This document shows positions 6,701 through 14,376 of a DNA stretch of 15,907 bases, one piece after another. The notes beneath the pieces were generated by a model that did not search any database, was not told the DNA's origin, and worked only from the letters and a program-made list of their open reading frames with translations. A program made the position numbers and the translations under genes. The stretch is from Planctomycetaceae bacterium (GTDB lineage: Bacteria; Planctomycetota; Planctomycetia; Pirellulales; UBA1268): contig CANETO010000006.1 of the NCBI GenBank assembly GCA_947440895.1, forward strand, positions 1 through 15,907, written 5' to 3'. The first letter of the stretch is position 1. Every line of letters begins with the position of its first letter.

Positions 6701-6936
6701 TGCGGCAGCTGATTGAAAATCAGTGGATCCACCTGGTGTCGTGGGATCCCGAATCGGGAACACTCGCGGTCTACGATCAGGGCACGTTCGTGCCCTACGT
6801 CCCGGAACACAACGACATCCCCGTGGTCGATCGTTCGGTCTCGTGGTACGCCGGCCGACGCGACCACCTCGCCCCCGCCCGCGTTCTGGCCGCGCTCCCT
6901 CGGAAGTCGACCCCAGCTGCCAGTCACCATTCATGA
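3739..6936 (+). CDS. dabA: DabA (DUF2309/UPF0753, MpsB): zinc-dependent inorganic carbon uptake subunit
   Basis: DabA is the cytosolic, carbonic-anhydrase-like subunit that pairs with the membrane protein DabB to take up inorganic carbon by energy-coupled CO2 hydration. The 1065-residue protein shows the zinc-site pattern of the family: C533 and D535 in LCMDERC, H721 in GHGSSSLNNPHES, and C736 in YDCGACGGG. The 15-residue H-to-C spacing matches the characterised Halothiobacillus DabA (H524/C539, with C351/D353). Other family blocks are TAGFFGVPMYY and the C-terminal GYGCNTKLPHNITGLIGVMDG. It is longer than many family members; an acidic insert lies at about residues 184-220. Start is uncertain: ATG at 3739, 3760 and 3769 are in frame and none has a clear ribosome-binding site. 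The stop overlaps the dabB start as ATGA. The enzyme assignment is firm; the transport role is by homology. Confidence 0.95.
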   Translation: MGDPPLPMATMTHPPELPAPAELTDPATPSKADAVPAGRIELIRTAIESAARFLPTQGPIGVFIAQNALQAFECEPFEEAVVHAARLYGTQPYLAESRYREELARGRIRAADLESVLDRDLRGGAAALLVNGKLTLRDLRLTLLLHSVRQEDDAAVRWTLTEQDVLERLRDDLSPEARWRLLSDGADTTDDDPNERLPDADDEAARRATFSLDDETGKSDGERHAASELWHACVEAVALSRPSIRHPRPPVRLRDLMQAVDPAVDTDALVHPLLIRFCAAFLDQGVAAWPMPGRERGLLEAVARMYCGRFGPTEPWSAQLPQALRRVRGVPAVEVIASELQRLGVPETEWDEFVTRTTLALRGWAGMIRHLEERPDRAPVEAVPARLIDFVALRLVLDRVAAEWASRQLGFRSSGTDDATSPQPGNGLRGVWTELRDRSPPQRGPGSLARAFLLHQVSQLLGLTARDIRNLDENELLRFEQAITSFDGFSRRRLLHLAYERRHRIETLDALAAHVRFATPSSSSRPLFQAVLCMDERCESFRRHLEELGPGFETFGTAGFFGVPMYYRGIDDWHAAPLCPIVMRPRHTVVELPEHEALSRHEFQRNLRRRIGQLTGGVSTGSRTLLRGGLFTAFAGAVAAVPLVARVAFPRLSARLGRTAAELASQQVPTRLALEREGEDFLPDGTHAGFDVTEMVAIVRRVLEDIGLTTGCARLVAVIGHGSSSLNNPHESAYDCGACGGGPGGANARAFAMMANDPRVRSRLAADGLVIPDDTRFIGGKLDTCADTVTWFDADRLPESHRGDVDMLRRACTQACIADAHERCRRFESAPLDITPREASQHVEARSVDLAQVRPELGHATNAAAIIGRRSRTRGLFLDRRSFLVSYDPTADEDGSILTRTLAAVGPVASGINLAYFFSAVDRLGYGCNTKLPHNITGLIGVMDGQSSDLRTGLPWQTVEIHEPLRLLVVIDATPEQIIAAASPLAGVRQLIENQWIHLVSWDPESGTLAVYDQGTFVPYVPEHNDIPVVDRSVSWYAGRRDHLAPARVLAALPRKSTPAASHHS

Positions 6937-8282
6937 ACGAACACGACCTCGTCTCGCTCCTCGTCGTCTGCCAACTGGCCGCCCCGGCGGCCACGCTGGC
7001 GCTGGTGGGCGTCCCCACGCTGCTCGGCCAGCCACCGTCGGAGCGGTCCACGTCGCGGATCGTGGGAGGCGGGTTCGCCACCGCCTTCATCGCGGGCCTG
7101 CTCACGCTCGCCGTGCTGGCGTCTCGGGACTTTCGGCCCGAGATCGTCCACCTCGGGTCCTGGTTCTCGGTAGGCCACCACGAGGCCACGATCGAACTCG
7201 TGGCCGATGCGCTCTCCGTGCCCTACGTCTGTTTCTCAGCCGGTCTCTGCGGCCTGGTCAATGCCTTCGCCAGCAAGTACCTCCATCGCGAGCCGGGGTT
7301 CACCCGGTTCTTCCTGCTCCTGGCAGTGTTCGGCACCGGCATGAACCTGATGGTGCTTGCGGGCAGCATCGATGTGTTGTTCGCGGGCTGGGAATTGCTT
7401 GGCATTTCATCGACTCTTCTGATCGGATTCTACCTCGAGCGGGGCAACGCGGTGCGTGCGGCGCTACGGGCGTTCGCGACCTACCGTGTCTGCGATGTCG
7501 GGTTGCTTGCCGCGGCCGTGATGGTGCATCGGGCGGTGGGATCGGGCGACTTCAATCGGCTCTTCGGTGAGAACTGGCCCCACGGCACCTGCCTCGTGCC
7601 CGCTGCCACCGCCACGATCGTCTCGCTCCTGCTCGTCTTCGCAGCGATGGGAAAGAGCGCCCAGGTGCCGTTTTCGGGCTGGCTGCCGCAGGCCATGGAG
7701 GGGCCCACCCCGTCGAGCGCCATCTTTTACGGCGCCCTCTCGATTCATGCCGGGGCCTATGTGCTCCTCCGGTGCGAGGCGCTCTTGGAGCAGGCGCCGC
7801 TGGCCAGGCTGGCGCTGATCGTCATCGGTCTGGGCACGGCCCTCCATGCCAACGTCGTGGGCCGGGTGCAGACCGACTTGAAAAGCATGCTCGCCTACGC
7901 GTCGATGACGCAGGCGGGTCTGATCTTTGCTGAGATCGGCTTCGGCTGGCGGGTGATTCCCCTGGTGCACGTCATCAGCCATGCCATCCTCCGCAGTCTG
8001 CAGATCCTGAGGTCGCCGTCAGCCCTTCACGATCGCCACGAACTGGAGGCGGCGCTCGGCGGGCATCCCGGTGCCGACCGCTGGGCGTTGGGACGACTGC
8101 TGCCAGAGGCGCTGCAGGCACGGATCTACCGCATCGCCCTCGATCGCGGGTTTGAAGAGATGGTGGTGGGCAGGCTGTTCGTCGTGCCGTTCCTCTGGCT
8201 CATCGAACGTGCCGCCACGCTCGAACGGCGGTGGCTTGCCCTCCTCGGGGGCGACCCTGGCCCCGGCGGGGGCCGCTCATGA
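6933..8282 (+). CDS. dabB: DabB / MpsA: NuoL-like proton-conducting membrane subunit
   Basis: This 449-residue, very hydrophobic protein of the complex-I antiporter-subunit family is the membrane partner of DabA and is thought to couple ion flow to carbon uptake. Conserved ion-path features are present: E154 in GWELLG, K241 in GKSAQVPFSGWLPQAMEGPTPSS, K317 in QTDLKSMLAYASMTQAGL, and H350 in HVISHAILRS. In NuoL-type proteins a Lys usually follows this His by four positions; here it is R354. It is shorter than complex-I NuoL (about 600 residues) because the C-terminal helices and lateral helix are absent, as expected for DabB. The ATG at 6933 overlaps the dabA stop by four bases, and the stop overlaps the next start by four bases. 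The frame remains open further upstream, but that part overlaps dabA and is not coding. Confidence 0.94.
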   Translation: MNEHDLVSLLVVCQLAAPAATLALVGVPTLLGQPPSERSTSRIVGGGFATAFIAGLLTLAVLASRDFRPEIVHLGSWFSVGHHEATIELVADALSVPYVCFSAGLCGLVNAFASKYLHREPGFTRFFLLLAVFGTGMNLMVLAGSIDVLFAGWELLGISSTLLIGFYLERGNAVRAALRAFATYRVCDVGLLAAAVMVHRAVGSGDFNRLFGENWPHGTCLVPAATATIVSLLLVFAAMGKSAQVPFSGWLPQAMEGPTPSSAIFYGALSIHAGAYVLLRCEALLEQAPLARLALIVIGLGTALHANVVGRVQTDLKSMLAYASMTQAGLIFAEIGFGWRVIPLVHVISHAILRSLQILRSPSALHDRHELEAALGGHPGADRWALGRLLPEALQARIYRIALDRGFEEMVVGRLFVVPFLWLIERAATLERRWLALLGGDPGPGGGRS

Positions 8283-9769
8283 CCGAAACAAGCCAGGCCG
8301 CCCTGCTTGCTGCGGCGGCGATCACGGTGGCCGCCCCCTTGGCCGGATCGGCCGCCACGGCCCTGGGCTTCCGCCGCGGCAAACCGCGGAGGTTTGCGGC
8401 TGCTGTCGCTGCCGTCTCACTGCTGTCGAGCCTCGTGATCACAGCGATCTGGAGCCAGTCTGATGGCACCGCCGTGGGGTTCGGCGACAGGCTCGGTGGT
8501 GGCCGGTTCGTGTACATCGACGGCATCACAGCCGTTCTGCTCCCCTACGTGGCGCTGATCGAGATGTCCATCCTCCTGGTGGCGCCGCGGCGGGCGCTCG
8601 GTCAGTCGGCCGTGACCCGCATTCTCTTCGGCGCCGCCACCACGCTCGCCCTGTTTCTCACCTCACATCCGATCCTGTTGATCGTCCTCTGGTGTGCCAC
8701 GGCGTTGTCGACCTGGGTCTCGGTGCGAAGCACGCCTGGGGGAATGGCGGCTGCCCGTGTATTCGCCATCGCCATGACTGCAGCGACCGCCTGTATGGCC
8801 GTTGGCACGATGCTCCTGCTCGTCGATCCGCCGTGGTCGGCGGCCGCGGGCTGGGTGGGCGCGACGGGTGGCTGGCTGGTGGCGATCGCCGTCATGATCC
8901 GCAAGGGGATCTTTCCTTTTCACTCCTGGTATCCATCGCTCTTTTCCGGGGCGACGATGTCGACGGCGCTGGCGGCGACGATGCCGCAGGTGGCCTCCTA
9001 CACGGCCGTGCGACTGCTCATCGGCCATACCGATCATCCGGAGGGTGTGGCAGCAGAACTGGTCGTGCTGTCGCAAATGGCACTCGTCACCGCGACCTAT
9101 GGCGCAGCGCTGTCGATCGTGCAGCGCGACCTGCGATCGCTGATCGGCACGCTCGCCATGAGCCAGTCGGCCATGGTGCTCGCAGGGCTGGCGGGCACGC
9201 TGCCGATGGAACTCAACGGGGCGTTCTGCGTCTGGATCTCCAGCGGACTGTCGCTCACCGGCATCGGATTGGTGTCGTGGGCACTCGAAAGCCGGGCGGG
9301 GCCGATCCGGCTCGACACGCCCCAGGGAAGGTTCTGGGATGCACCTGCCTTGGCGGGATTTTTCCTGCTCTTCGGCCTTGCCGGGATCGGTCTGCCCGGC
9401 ACGCTTTCCTTCGTGGCCGACGACCTGATCGTGTCGGGCAGTCTCGACGAGCAGCTTCACGCCGGTCTGCTCGTGATCCTCTCCACCGTGCTGGCGGGCA
9501 TCGCCATGATGCGGGGTTGGTTTCACGTCTTCGGCGGCCCCGTCGATCCCAACGGCACGCGGCACGCGATCCTGCTGCGGGAGCGGGTGGCGATGACGGT
9601 GCTGCTGGCGACGCTGTTTCTCCTGGGGATCTGGCCCGGCCCGCTCGTGCGGGCGCTCGATCGGGCCACCGGCCGGCTGCTCGGCGTGTCCGCGGAATCC
9701 ACTGGTGAACACGCCGCCGACGGGGCGGATTCGTCCGAGGATTTGCAGCTTTTCTCGCCGGAACGTTGA
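8279..9769 (+). CDS. Second antiporter-like membrane subunit (NuoM/MrpD-like) of the DAB locus
   Basis: This 496-residue hydrophobic protein has many predicted transmembrane helices and the proton-conducting subunit pattern: K209 in IRKGIFPFHSWYP (compare the K-x-HTWLPDA block of NuoM), VQRDLRSLIGTLAMSQSAMVLAG (compare Q-DLK-L-A-SS-SH-G), and GLAGIGLPGTLSFVADDLIV. Several residues usual in active subunits differ: the helix-5 Glu after Trp is Cys139, the Lys of DLK is R286, and the His of the following helix is Ser. It may thus be a structural or altered ion-path subunit. The ATG at 8279 overlaps the dabB stop (ATGA), and the stop directly abuts the next ATG. Its position suggests a three-part membrane complex with DabA and DabB. 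The C-terminal tail (about 465-496) is polar. It could be called NuoN- or MrpD-like equally well. Confidence 0.85.
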   Translation: MTETSQAALLAAAAITVAAPLAGSAATALGFRRGKPRRFAAAVAAVSLLSSLVITAIWSQSDGTAVGFGDRLGGGRFVYIDGITAVLLPYVALIEMSILLVAPRRALGQSAVTRILFGAATTLALFLTSHPILLIVLWCATALSTWVSVRSTPGGMAAARVFAIAMTAATACMAVGTMLLLVDPPWSAAAGWVGATGGWLVAIAVMIRKGIFPFHSWYPSLFSGATMSTALAATMPQVASYTAVRLLIGHTDHPEGVAAELVVLSQMALVTATYGAALSIVQRDLRSLIGTLAMSQSAMVLAGLAGTLPMELNGAFCVWISSGLSLTGIGLVSWALESRAGPIRLDTPQGRFWDAPALAGFFLLFGLAGIGLPGTLSFVADDLIVSGSLDEQLHAGLLVILSTVLAGIAMMRGWFHVFGGPVDPNGTRHAILLRERVAMTVLLATLFLLGIWPGPLVRALDRATGRLLGVSAESTGEHAADGADSSEDLQLFSPER

Positions 9770-12322
9770 ATGGTGGCCGGTGGTTCGGCGGCGTCCCCTT
9801 TTCCCGCGGAGTTCCGTTTCGCAGCGGACAGCATCATGGCAGCCAAGAAGTCGGCAGGCGGCACCTTCGAAACGGCAGAGGACATCGAGGGGCTCGGTGT
9901 CTTTTATCTCGGTCGCAAGGTCGACCCTGATCGGGGCTCAGCCGCCGGCCCGCCGCTCCTGATCGACGCCCGGCGGTTCACCACCCACGCCGTCTGCGTG
10001 GGCATGACAGGCAGCGGCAAGACGGGCCTGCTCATCGACCTCATCGAGGAGGCTGCGATCGACGGCATCCCCACGCTCGTCATCGATCCCAAGGGGGACC
10101 TCGCCAACGTCCTGCTGTCGTTCCCCAGCCTCGCGCCGGCAGACTTTCTCCCCTGGGTCGAGGCCGATGCAGCCAAACGCGATGGCATTACGCTCGAGGA
10201 ACTGGCCGAGCGAACGGCGAAGAAGTGGTCCGACGGGCTTGCCGCCAGCGGACAATCAGGGGACCGCATCCGCCGTCTGCACGAGGCCGTTGAGATGGCG
10301 GTCTACACACCGGGCAGCCGCACGGGACGGCCACTCGCGATGCTCGAGAGCCTCGATCCGCCGGCGGAGCATCTGCTCGACGATGCCGAAGCCCGCCGCG
10401 AGCGGATCGAATCGTTGGTGTCGGGCATCCTGGCCCTGGTCGGCATCGAAGCGGAGCCGGGCAAGAATCGCGAGCACGTGCTGCTCTCGACGATCATCGA
10501 CTCGATGTGGCGGAGCGGACAGAAGCTCGACTTCGGCGCGCTCGTGCGAGCGATCCCGGCGCCGCCGATCGAACGGGTCGGCTTCCTCGATCTCGAAAAT
10601 TTCTATCCTGCTGGCGACCGCTTCCAATTGGCCAGCCGGCTCAACACCGTGGCGGCCGCTCCCGGCTTCGAGGCCTGGCTCGAGGGGGAGCCGCTCGATG
10701 TGGGCCGGCTGCTCTGGACGCCTGCCGGCAAGCCGAGGGTAGCGGTCGTCTCGATCGCGCACTTGAGCGACAGTCAGCGGATGGCGTTCGTGACGCTGCT
10801 CGCCGGGCAGACGGTGGCCTGGATGCGTGGGCAGGGGGGCACGTCGTCGCTCAAGGCTCTCTTTCTCATGGACGAGGTCTTTGGCTACGTGCCGCCGACC
10901 GCCAACCCGCCGAGCAAGACACCAATCCTCACGCTCATGAAGCAGGCCCGCGCCTACGGCCTTGGCGTCGTGCTCGCCACGCAGAATCCCGTCGACCTCG
11001 ACTACAAGGGGCTTTCCAACGCCGGCATCTGGTTCCTCGGCCGGCTGCAGACCGCCCGCGACAAGGCCCGTGTCCTCGACGGCCTGGAGGGCGCAGCCTC
11101 GACGGCCGGGCGGTCGTTCGACCGGAATCGGGTCGATCGGCTGCTGTCGGGGCTGGAGCAGCGGATGTTTCTGCTGCACAGCGTGCATGACGACGAAGAG
11201 ACGGTGTTTCAGTCGCGATGGACGATGGCCTATCTCCGTGGGCCGCTCCTCCGCGAGGAGATTCGGCGGCTCACGCAGGGCGTGGCGGCCAAGCCTGGAG
11301 CCGTTAGTCCGCAGTCGCCGGGCTTCACTGGGAGCACCCCGGTGACCGGTCGCGAGACACCGGCCGGTGGTGCCCGTCCACTGCTGCCGCCGGGCATCCG
11401 CGAGGTGTTTCTGTCGCCGCGGCATGCGGTGCCGCTCGATGGCGTGGTGCATTATCGTCCCGCAATTCTCGGGCGAGGGCGGGTGCGGTTCGCGAAACCC
11501 GCAGCACGCATTGATGTCCTTCGCGAGGTGATCTGCCTGGCGCCGGCCGGCGACTCCGTCGGGGAGTCGGCCTGGGAACAGGCCGATCAGTTCGCGGAAG
11601 CCCCGGAGATCGAGCCAGCGCCGCGGACCGGTACCTTCGCGTCACTGCCATCGGCGCTCACCGGGCCGAAGGGCTATGCGTCGCTCGCCACGGCGCTCAA
11701 GAGCCATCTCGGCCGCACGTCGCGGCTCGTGCTCTGGGCCGTGCATGAAGTCGACGCGGTATCGCGGCCAGACGAGACCGAGGCCGACTTCCGCGTGCGG
11801 ATTACGCAGAAGGTGCGCGAGTGGCGCGATGCCGAGATCGACCGGGTTCGCGACCGCAGTGCTGCCAAGCTCGTGTCGCTCACCGACCGCATCGACCGGG
11901 CGCGGCAAAAGGTGGAGCGGGAGCGGGCCGAGGCCCAAAACAAGTCGATGCAGACCTATGTGTCGATCGGGTCGGCGGTGCTCGGGGCACTCCTGGGACG
12001 GAAGGCGGCGACATCGACCAACATCGGCCGCGCAGCCACGTCGATGCGGTCGGCGAGCCGGTCGGCGCGGCAGCAGGCTGATGTCGTGCATGCCGAGGAG
12101 AGCCTGGCAACGCTCGAGGAGCGACGGCAGACGATCGAGGACGAAGTGGCTGCCGAACTGGAGCGGATCCGGCTGGAGACGAGCCCGGAGCGGATTCGCC
12201 TGGAGGAGATGGAGATCCCGGCCCGCAAGACCGACATTGCCGTCGACGATGTCGTGCTCGCGTGGGTGCCGCAGGAACCGTTGGTAAGCGAAAAGCGAAA
12301 AGCAGAAAGCGGGATCTGGTGA
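9770..12322 (+). CDS. HerA/FtsK-type P-loop ATPase with coiled-coil C terminus
   Basis: This large ATPase of the HerA/VirB4/FtsK superfamily has up to 850 residues. It shows Walker A GMTGSGKTG (78-86, K84), LVIDPKGDLAN (about 103-113), Walker B LFLMDEVFGY with D368-E369, and a sensor-like stretch GVVLATQNPVDLDYKGLSNAG (about 400-420). After a Pro/Ala-rich linker (about 520-545), the C-terminal part has charged coiled coils (about 680-730 and 765-830) around a Gly-rich hydrophobic segment SIGSAVLGALLG (about 732). HerA-like enzymes pump DNA, or act as motors in other complexes; the substrate here is unknown. The ATG at 9770 abuts the preceding stop. The ATG at 9836, giving MAAKKSAGG, is an alternative because residues 1-22 look unlike a folded start. 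The stop overlaps the purU start by one base. Tight coupling with a carbon-uptake complex is unusual. Confidence 0.88.
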   Translation: MVAGGSAASPFPAEFRFAADSIMAAKKSAGGTFETAEDIEGLGVFYLGRKVDPDRGSAAGPPLLIDARRFTTHAVCVGMTGSGKTGLLIDLIEEAAIDGIPTLVIDPKGDLANVLLSFPSLAPADFLPWVEADAAKRDGITLEELAERTAKKWSDGLAASGQSGDRIRRLHEAVEMAVYTPGSRTGRPLAMLESLDPPAEHLLDDAEARRERIESLVSGILALVGIEAEPGKNREHVLLSTIIDSMWRSGQKLDFGALVRAIPAPPIERVGFLDLENFYPAGDRFQLASRLNTVAAAPGFEAWLEGEPLDVGRLLWTPAGKPRVAVVSIAHLSDSQRMAFVTLLAGQTVAWMRGQGGTSSLKALFLMDEVFGYVPPTANPPSKTPILTLMKQARAYGLGVVLATQNPVDLDYKGLSNAGIWFLGRLQTARDKARVLDGLEGAASTAGRSFDRNRVDRLLSGLEQRMFLLHSVHDDEETVFQSRWTMAYLRGPLLREEIRRLTQGVAAKPGAVSPQSPGFTGSTPVTGRETPAGGARPLLPPGIREVFLSPRHAVPLDGVVHYRPAILGRGRVRFAKPAARIDVLREVICLAPAGDSVGESAWEQADQFAEAPEIEPAPRTGTFASLPSALTGPKGYASLATALKSHLGRTSRLVLWAVHEVDAVSRPDETEADFRVRITQKVREWRDAEIDRVRDRSAAKLVSLTDRIDRARQKVERERAEAQNKSMQTYVSIGSAVLGALLGRKAATSTNIGRAATSMRSASRSARQQADVVHAEESLATLEERRQTIEDEVAAELERIRLETSPERIRLEEMEIPARKTDIAVDDVVLAWVPQEPLVSEKRKAESGIW

Positions 12323-13203
12323 TGGCGGCATCGAACTCGGCCCGGGAGATCGTGCTGGTGGACTGCCCCGACGACGTCGGGTTGATCCACCGGATCACGG
12401 GCGTGCTCGGGGCGCACCGGCTCAACATTGAGAGCAACCACGAATTCGTCGACACCGACGCCCGATATTTTTTCTTCCGGGCGGAGGTGATGCCGGCGGC
12501 GGGTGCAGCGGCGCCGGAGAGCGGTGCTCTGGCGGCGGAACTGGTCCGTGTGCTCCCGAAGGCGGCCCGGGTGCGCGTGACCCGAGCCGAGCGGCGGCCG
12601 ATCGTGGTCTGTGCCACCCGCGAGCCGCACTGTCTCGGTGAACTGCTCTTGCTCGACGCCGTCGGCGACCTGCCGGGGCGGATCGTGGCGGTGGTCAGCA
12701 ACCACGACACGCTCCGCGGATTGGTCGAACGGTTTGGCCTGCCCTTTCATCATCTCCCCCACCACGATCCGGAGGGCCGCGATCTGCCCCGCGCGGCGCA
12801 TGAGGAGGCACTGGCCGGCGTGATCGATGGCTACGCGGCGGAATATGTCGTGCTGGCCCGCTACATGCGGGTGCTCTCGGCAGACTTCGTGGGCCGGTAT
12901 CCCGACCGGATCGTCAACATCCACCACTCCTTCCTTCCGGCGTTTGCGGGGGCCAGTCCCTACCGCCAGGCGTTCGTGCGGGGCGTGAAGGTCATCGGTG
13001 CCACGGCGCATGTCGTCACAGCGGAACTCGACGATGGACCGATCATCGCGCAGGACGTGATCCACGTCGACCATACGTTCACGCCGGAACGGATGGCTCA
13101 GGCCGGCCGCGACGTGGAGAAACTCGTGCTCGCCAAGGCGGTGCGGCTCGTGCTGGAGGAGCGGGTGTTTCTCCACGGCCGCCGCACGGTCGTGTTTGGG
13201 TAG
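12322..13203 (+). CDS. purU: Formyltetrahydrofolate deformylase PurU
   Basis: PurU hydrolyses 10-formyltetrahydrofolate to formate and tetrahydrofolate in the cytosol, balancing one-carbon pools and feeding formate to purine synthesis. The 293-residue length is normal. Residues about 9-88 form the ACT regulatory domain (VDCPDDVGLIHRITGVLGAH, then NIESNHEF). From about 93 the formyltransferase-type domain follows: VVSNHD (124-129), LARYMRVLS (178-186), and the catalytic triad N199 and H201 in VNIHHSFLPAF with D237 in LDDGPII. The ATG at 12322 overlaps the stop of the ATPase gene (TGATG), which fixes the start; the longer open frame upstream overlaps that gene. It is the last gene of the plus-strand operon. 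It is convergent with the sigma factor, with 140 nt between them. No T-rich terminator is evident in that gap. Confidence 0.95.
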   Translation: MAASNSAREIVLVDCPDDVGLIHRITGVLGAHRLNIESNHEFVDTDARYFFFRAEVMPAAGAAAPESGALAAELVRVLPKAARVRVTRAERRPIVVCATREPHCLGELLLLDAVGDLPGRIVAVVSNHDTLRGLVERFGLPFHHLPHHDPEGRDLPRAAHEEALAGVIDGYAAEYVVLARYMRVLSADFVGRYPDRIVNIHHSFLPAFAGASPYRQAFVRGVKVIGATAHVVTAELDDGPIIAQDVIHVDHTFTPERMAQAGRDVEKLVLAKAVRLVLEERVFLHGRRTVVFG

Positions 13204-13343
13204 GGCGTGGCAGTCGGTCTGTCCTTCCCTCCCCTCCCCCGTGGCGGCACGTTTTCAACTTGTCCGTGAGTTGACGACGCCCCTTCGTAGGCTCGGACGA
13301 TCCCATACCCTTTCCCGATCTCCTGACCCTGCTCGAGATCATC

Positions 13344-14099
13344 TCACCCTGCCAGGAGTGCCCGCAGCTGTGCAATGGCCCGTGTGCGGAGTCGCGATAC
13401 GGTGCCTTCGCAGCAGTCCATGCCATGGGCGATGACCGCCTGATTCTTCCCCTCGAGCAACAGTTTGATCACCAGTTGCTCGCGGGGTGGGAGGTACGGG
13501 AGGGCGTCATGCAGTTTGCGGCAGAGGTCTGCCGCCGCTGCTTCTGCCGCGCCGTCGACCGCATGGCGTCCGACGTATCCCCGCACCAGTCCTGTTGCCG
13601 AGGCATCGAGTTCCGAAAAGACGGCGGTATCTCGGCGCCTCCGGCGATTGGCACGGGCCACGTCCACCGCCCGCTCCCGTGCCAGCCAGAGAATGTAGGC
13701 CTGCCCCGAATCGGTGAGGCTGCATGTGCAACGCGGGTTTGTTCGTGAAATGAACCGTGCCACCGACCGCTCACCATTCGCCGGGTCCGGAAGCCGGCGA
13801 AGATGGTCGAACACGAGTGCGATCGAGTCATCGACCGCAGACGAATCGCGGCAGCCAAGCCTGAAGAGCGTGTTTTTGGCCATCTGTGTGGCGAGCGGCA
13901 GGATGGCAGTGATCAGACGTTCGAGATGGTCGTGGACTCCCGTCGATTGCCAGAGCAGCAGCAGCGACTCAACCTGGGCGGAGCCGTCGTGCGACACGTC
14001 ATCGCCCGGCAATGGGACAGCTGCGTCCGGCAGGTTGCCGGCGCGGCTCGATTCAACCGCTACCGCCCGCGACTCAAAAGAGCCCTGGAAAGCCGACAT
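13344..14099 (-). CDS. ECF-like RNA polymerase sigma factor
   Basis: This is a 251-residue protein. Residues about 57-160 resemble sigma-70 region 2: a hydrophobic helix with DDSIALVFDHLRRL in place of the usual DA-D-VQEVF block, then ILWLARERAVDVARANRRRRRD. Residues about 190-249 are a clear region 4: ALPYLPPREQLVIKLLLEGK, then IAHGMDCCEGTVSRLRTRAIAQLRALL, with the helix-turn-helix at about 217-243. A polar stretch of about 50 residues precedes region 2, so the protein is longer than typical ECF factors. The start at 14099 is chosen because of the strong purine-rich ribosome-binding site directly before it; an upstream ATG at 14120 has none. No anti-sigma gene is adjacent. Region 2 is divergent, so promoter specificity cannot be guessed. 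Confidence 0.8.
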   Translation of the reverse strand: MSAFQGSFESRAVAVESSRAGNLPDAAVPLPGDDVSHDGSAQVESLLLLWQSTGVHDHLERLITAILPLATQMAKNTLFRLGCRDSSAVDDSIALVFDHLRRLPDPANGERSVARFISRTNPRCTCSLTDSGQAYILWLARERAVDVARANRRRRRDTAVFSELDASATGLVRGYVGRHAVDGAAEAAAADLCRKLHDALPYLPPREQLVIKLLLEGKNQAVIAHGMDCCEGTVSRLRTRAIAQLRALLAG

Positions 14100-14114
14100 C
14101 CCCCCTCCTCCCTC
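14100..14114 (-). promoter_or_regulatory. Purine-rich ribosome-binding site of the sigma factor
   Basis: On the minus strand, GAGGGAGGAGGGGGG ends directly before the ATG at 14099. The GGAGG core has about six bases to the ATG. It is the best ribosome-binding site in the window and decides the start over the ATG at 14120. Confidence 0.7.
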
Positions 14115-14376
14115 ATACACGCTGCCACAGCGACCCCGCAGTGTCGCGCAGCGTACGACGCGTGTCGCTTAGGACACCGATGGATCATAAGGACCGCAGG
14201 CGGCACCGTTGGTCGCTAGCCTGTGCATTTGTGGGCTCTTTCATCGTTTGGCGGTGGGCTGCTCGGCGGAATAGGCAAGACGGCTTTCAGACGTGGGGGT
14301 CTGCGGCGCAAGAGTCTGCCCACTGCGGCGTACTATTCTTGGGGGGTGTCTGATTTATCTCGCAACGGAGTGCGAT
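14115..14376. other. Divergent promoter region between the sigma factor and YbjN-like gene
   Basis: No gene is seen in this stretch. The minus strand has TATGAT (14189-14184), five of six matches to the -10 consensus, about 85 nt upstream of the sigma start, but without a good -35. The plus strand has only weak candidates (TACTAT near 14331). A 5-bp hairpin, CAGAC/GTCTG, lies near 14290. GGAG at 14367-14370 serves the downstream plus-strand gene. Confidence 0.4.

Noticed and set aside
5593..6930. Long minus-strand open frame (445 codons) antisense to dabA
   Set aside because: It shows no family motifs and lies wholly opposite a well-supported gene; GC-rich codon bias keeps antisense frames open.
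8663..9712. Minus-strand frame of 349 codons and plus-strand frame 8692-9708 overlapping the NuoM-like gene
   Set aside because: Both are compositionally skewed and overlap a clear membrane protein gene in another frame.
10256..11452. Long minus-strand open frame (398 codons) antisense to the ATPase gene
   Set aside because: It has an Arg/His/Pro-rich composition typical of shadow frames and no recognisable domain.
12262..12321. Upstream extension of PurU by 20 codons
   Set aside because: It overlaps the ATPase gene, and the coupled ATG at 12322 gives the normal family length and N terminus.
3117..13203. Carboxysome or RuBisCO operon
   Set aside because: Although DabAB is tied to carbon uptake, no RuBisCO, shell protein or carboxysomal carbonic anhydrase gene is present in the window.
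13255..13274. Inverted repeat TCAACT/AGTTGA between purU and the sigma gene as a terminator
   Set aside because: The 6-bp stem has a loop of eight and no following T-tract on either strand.
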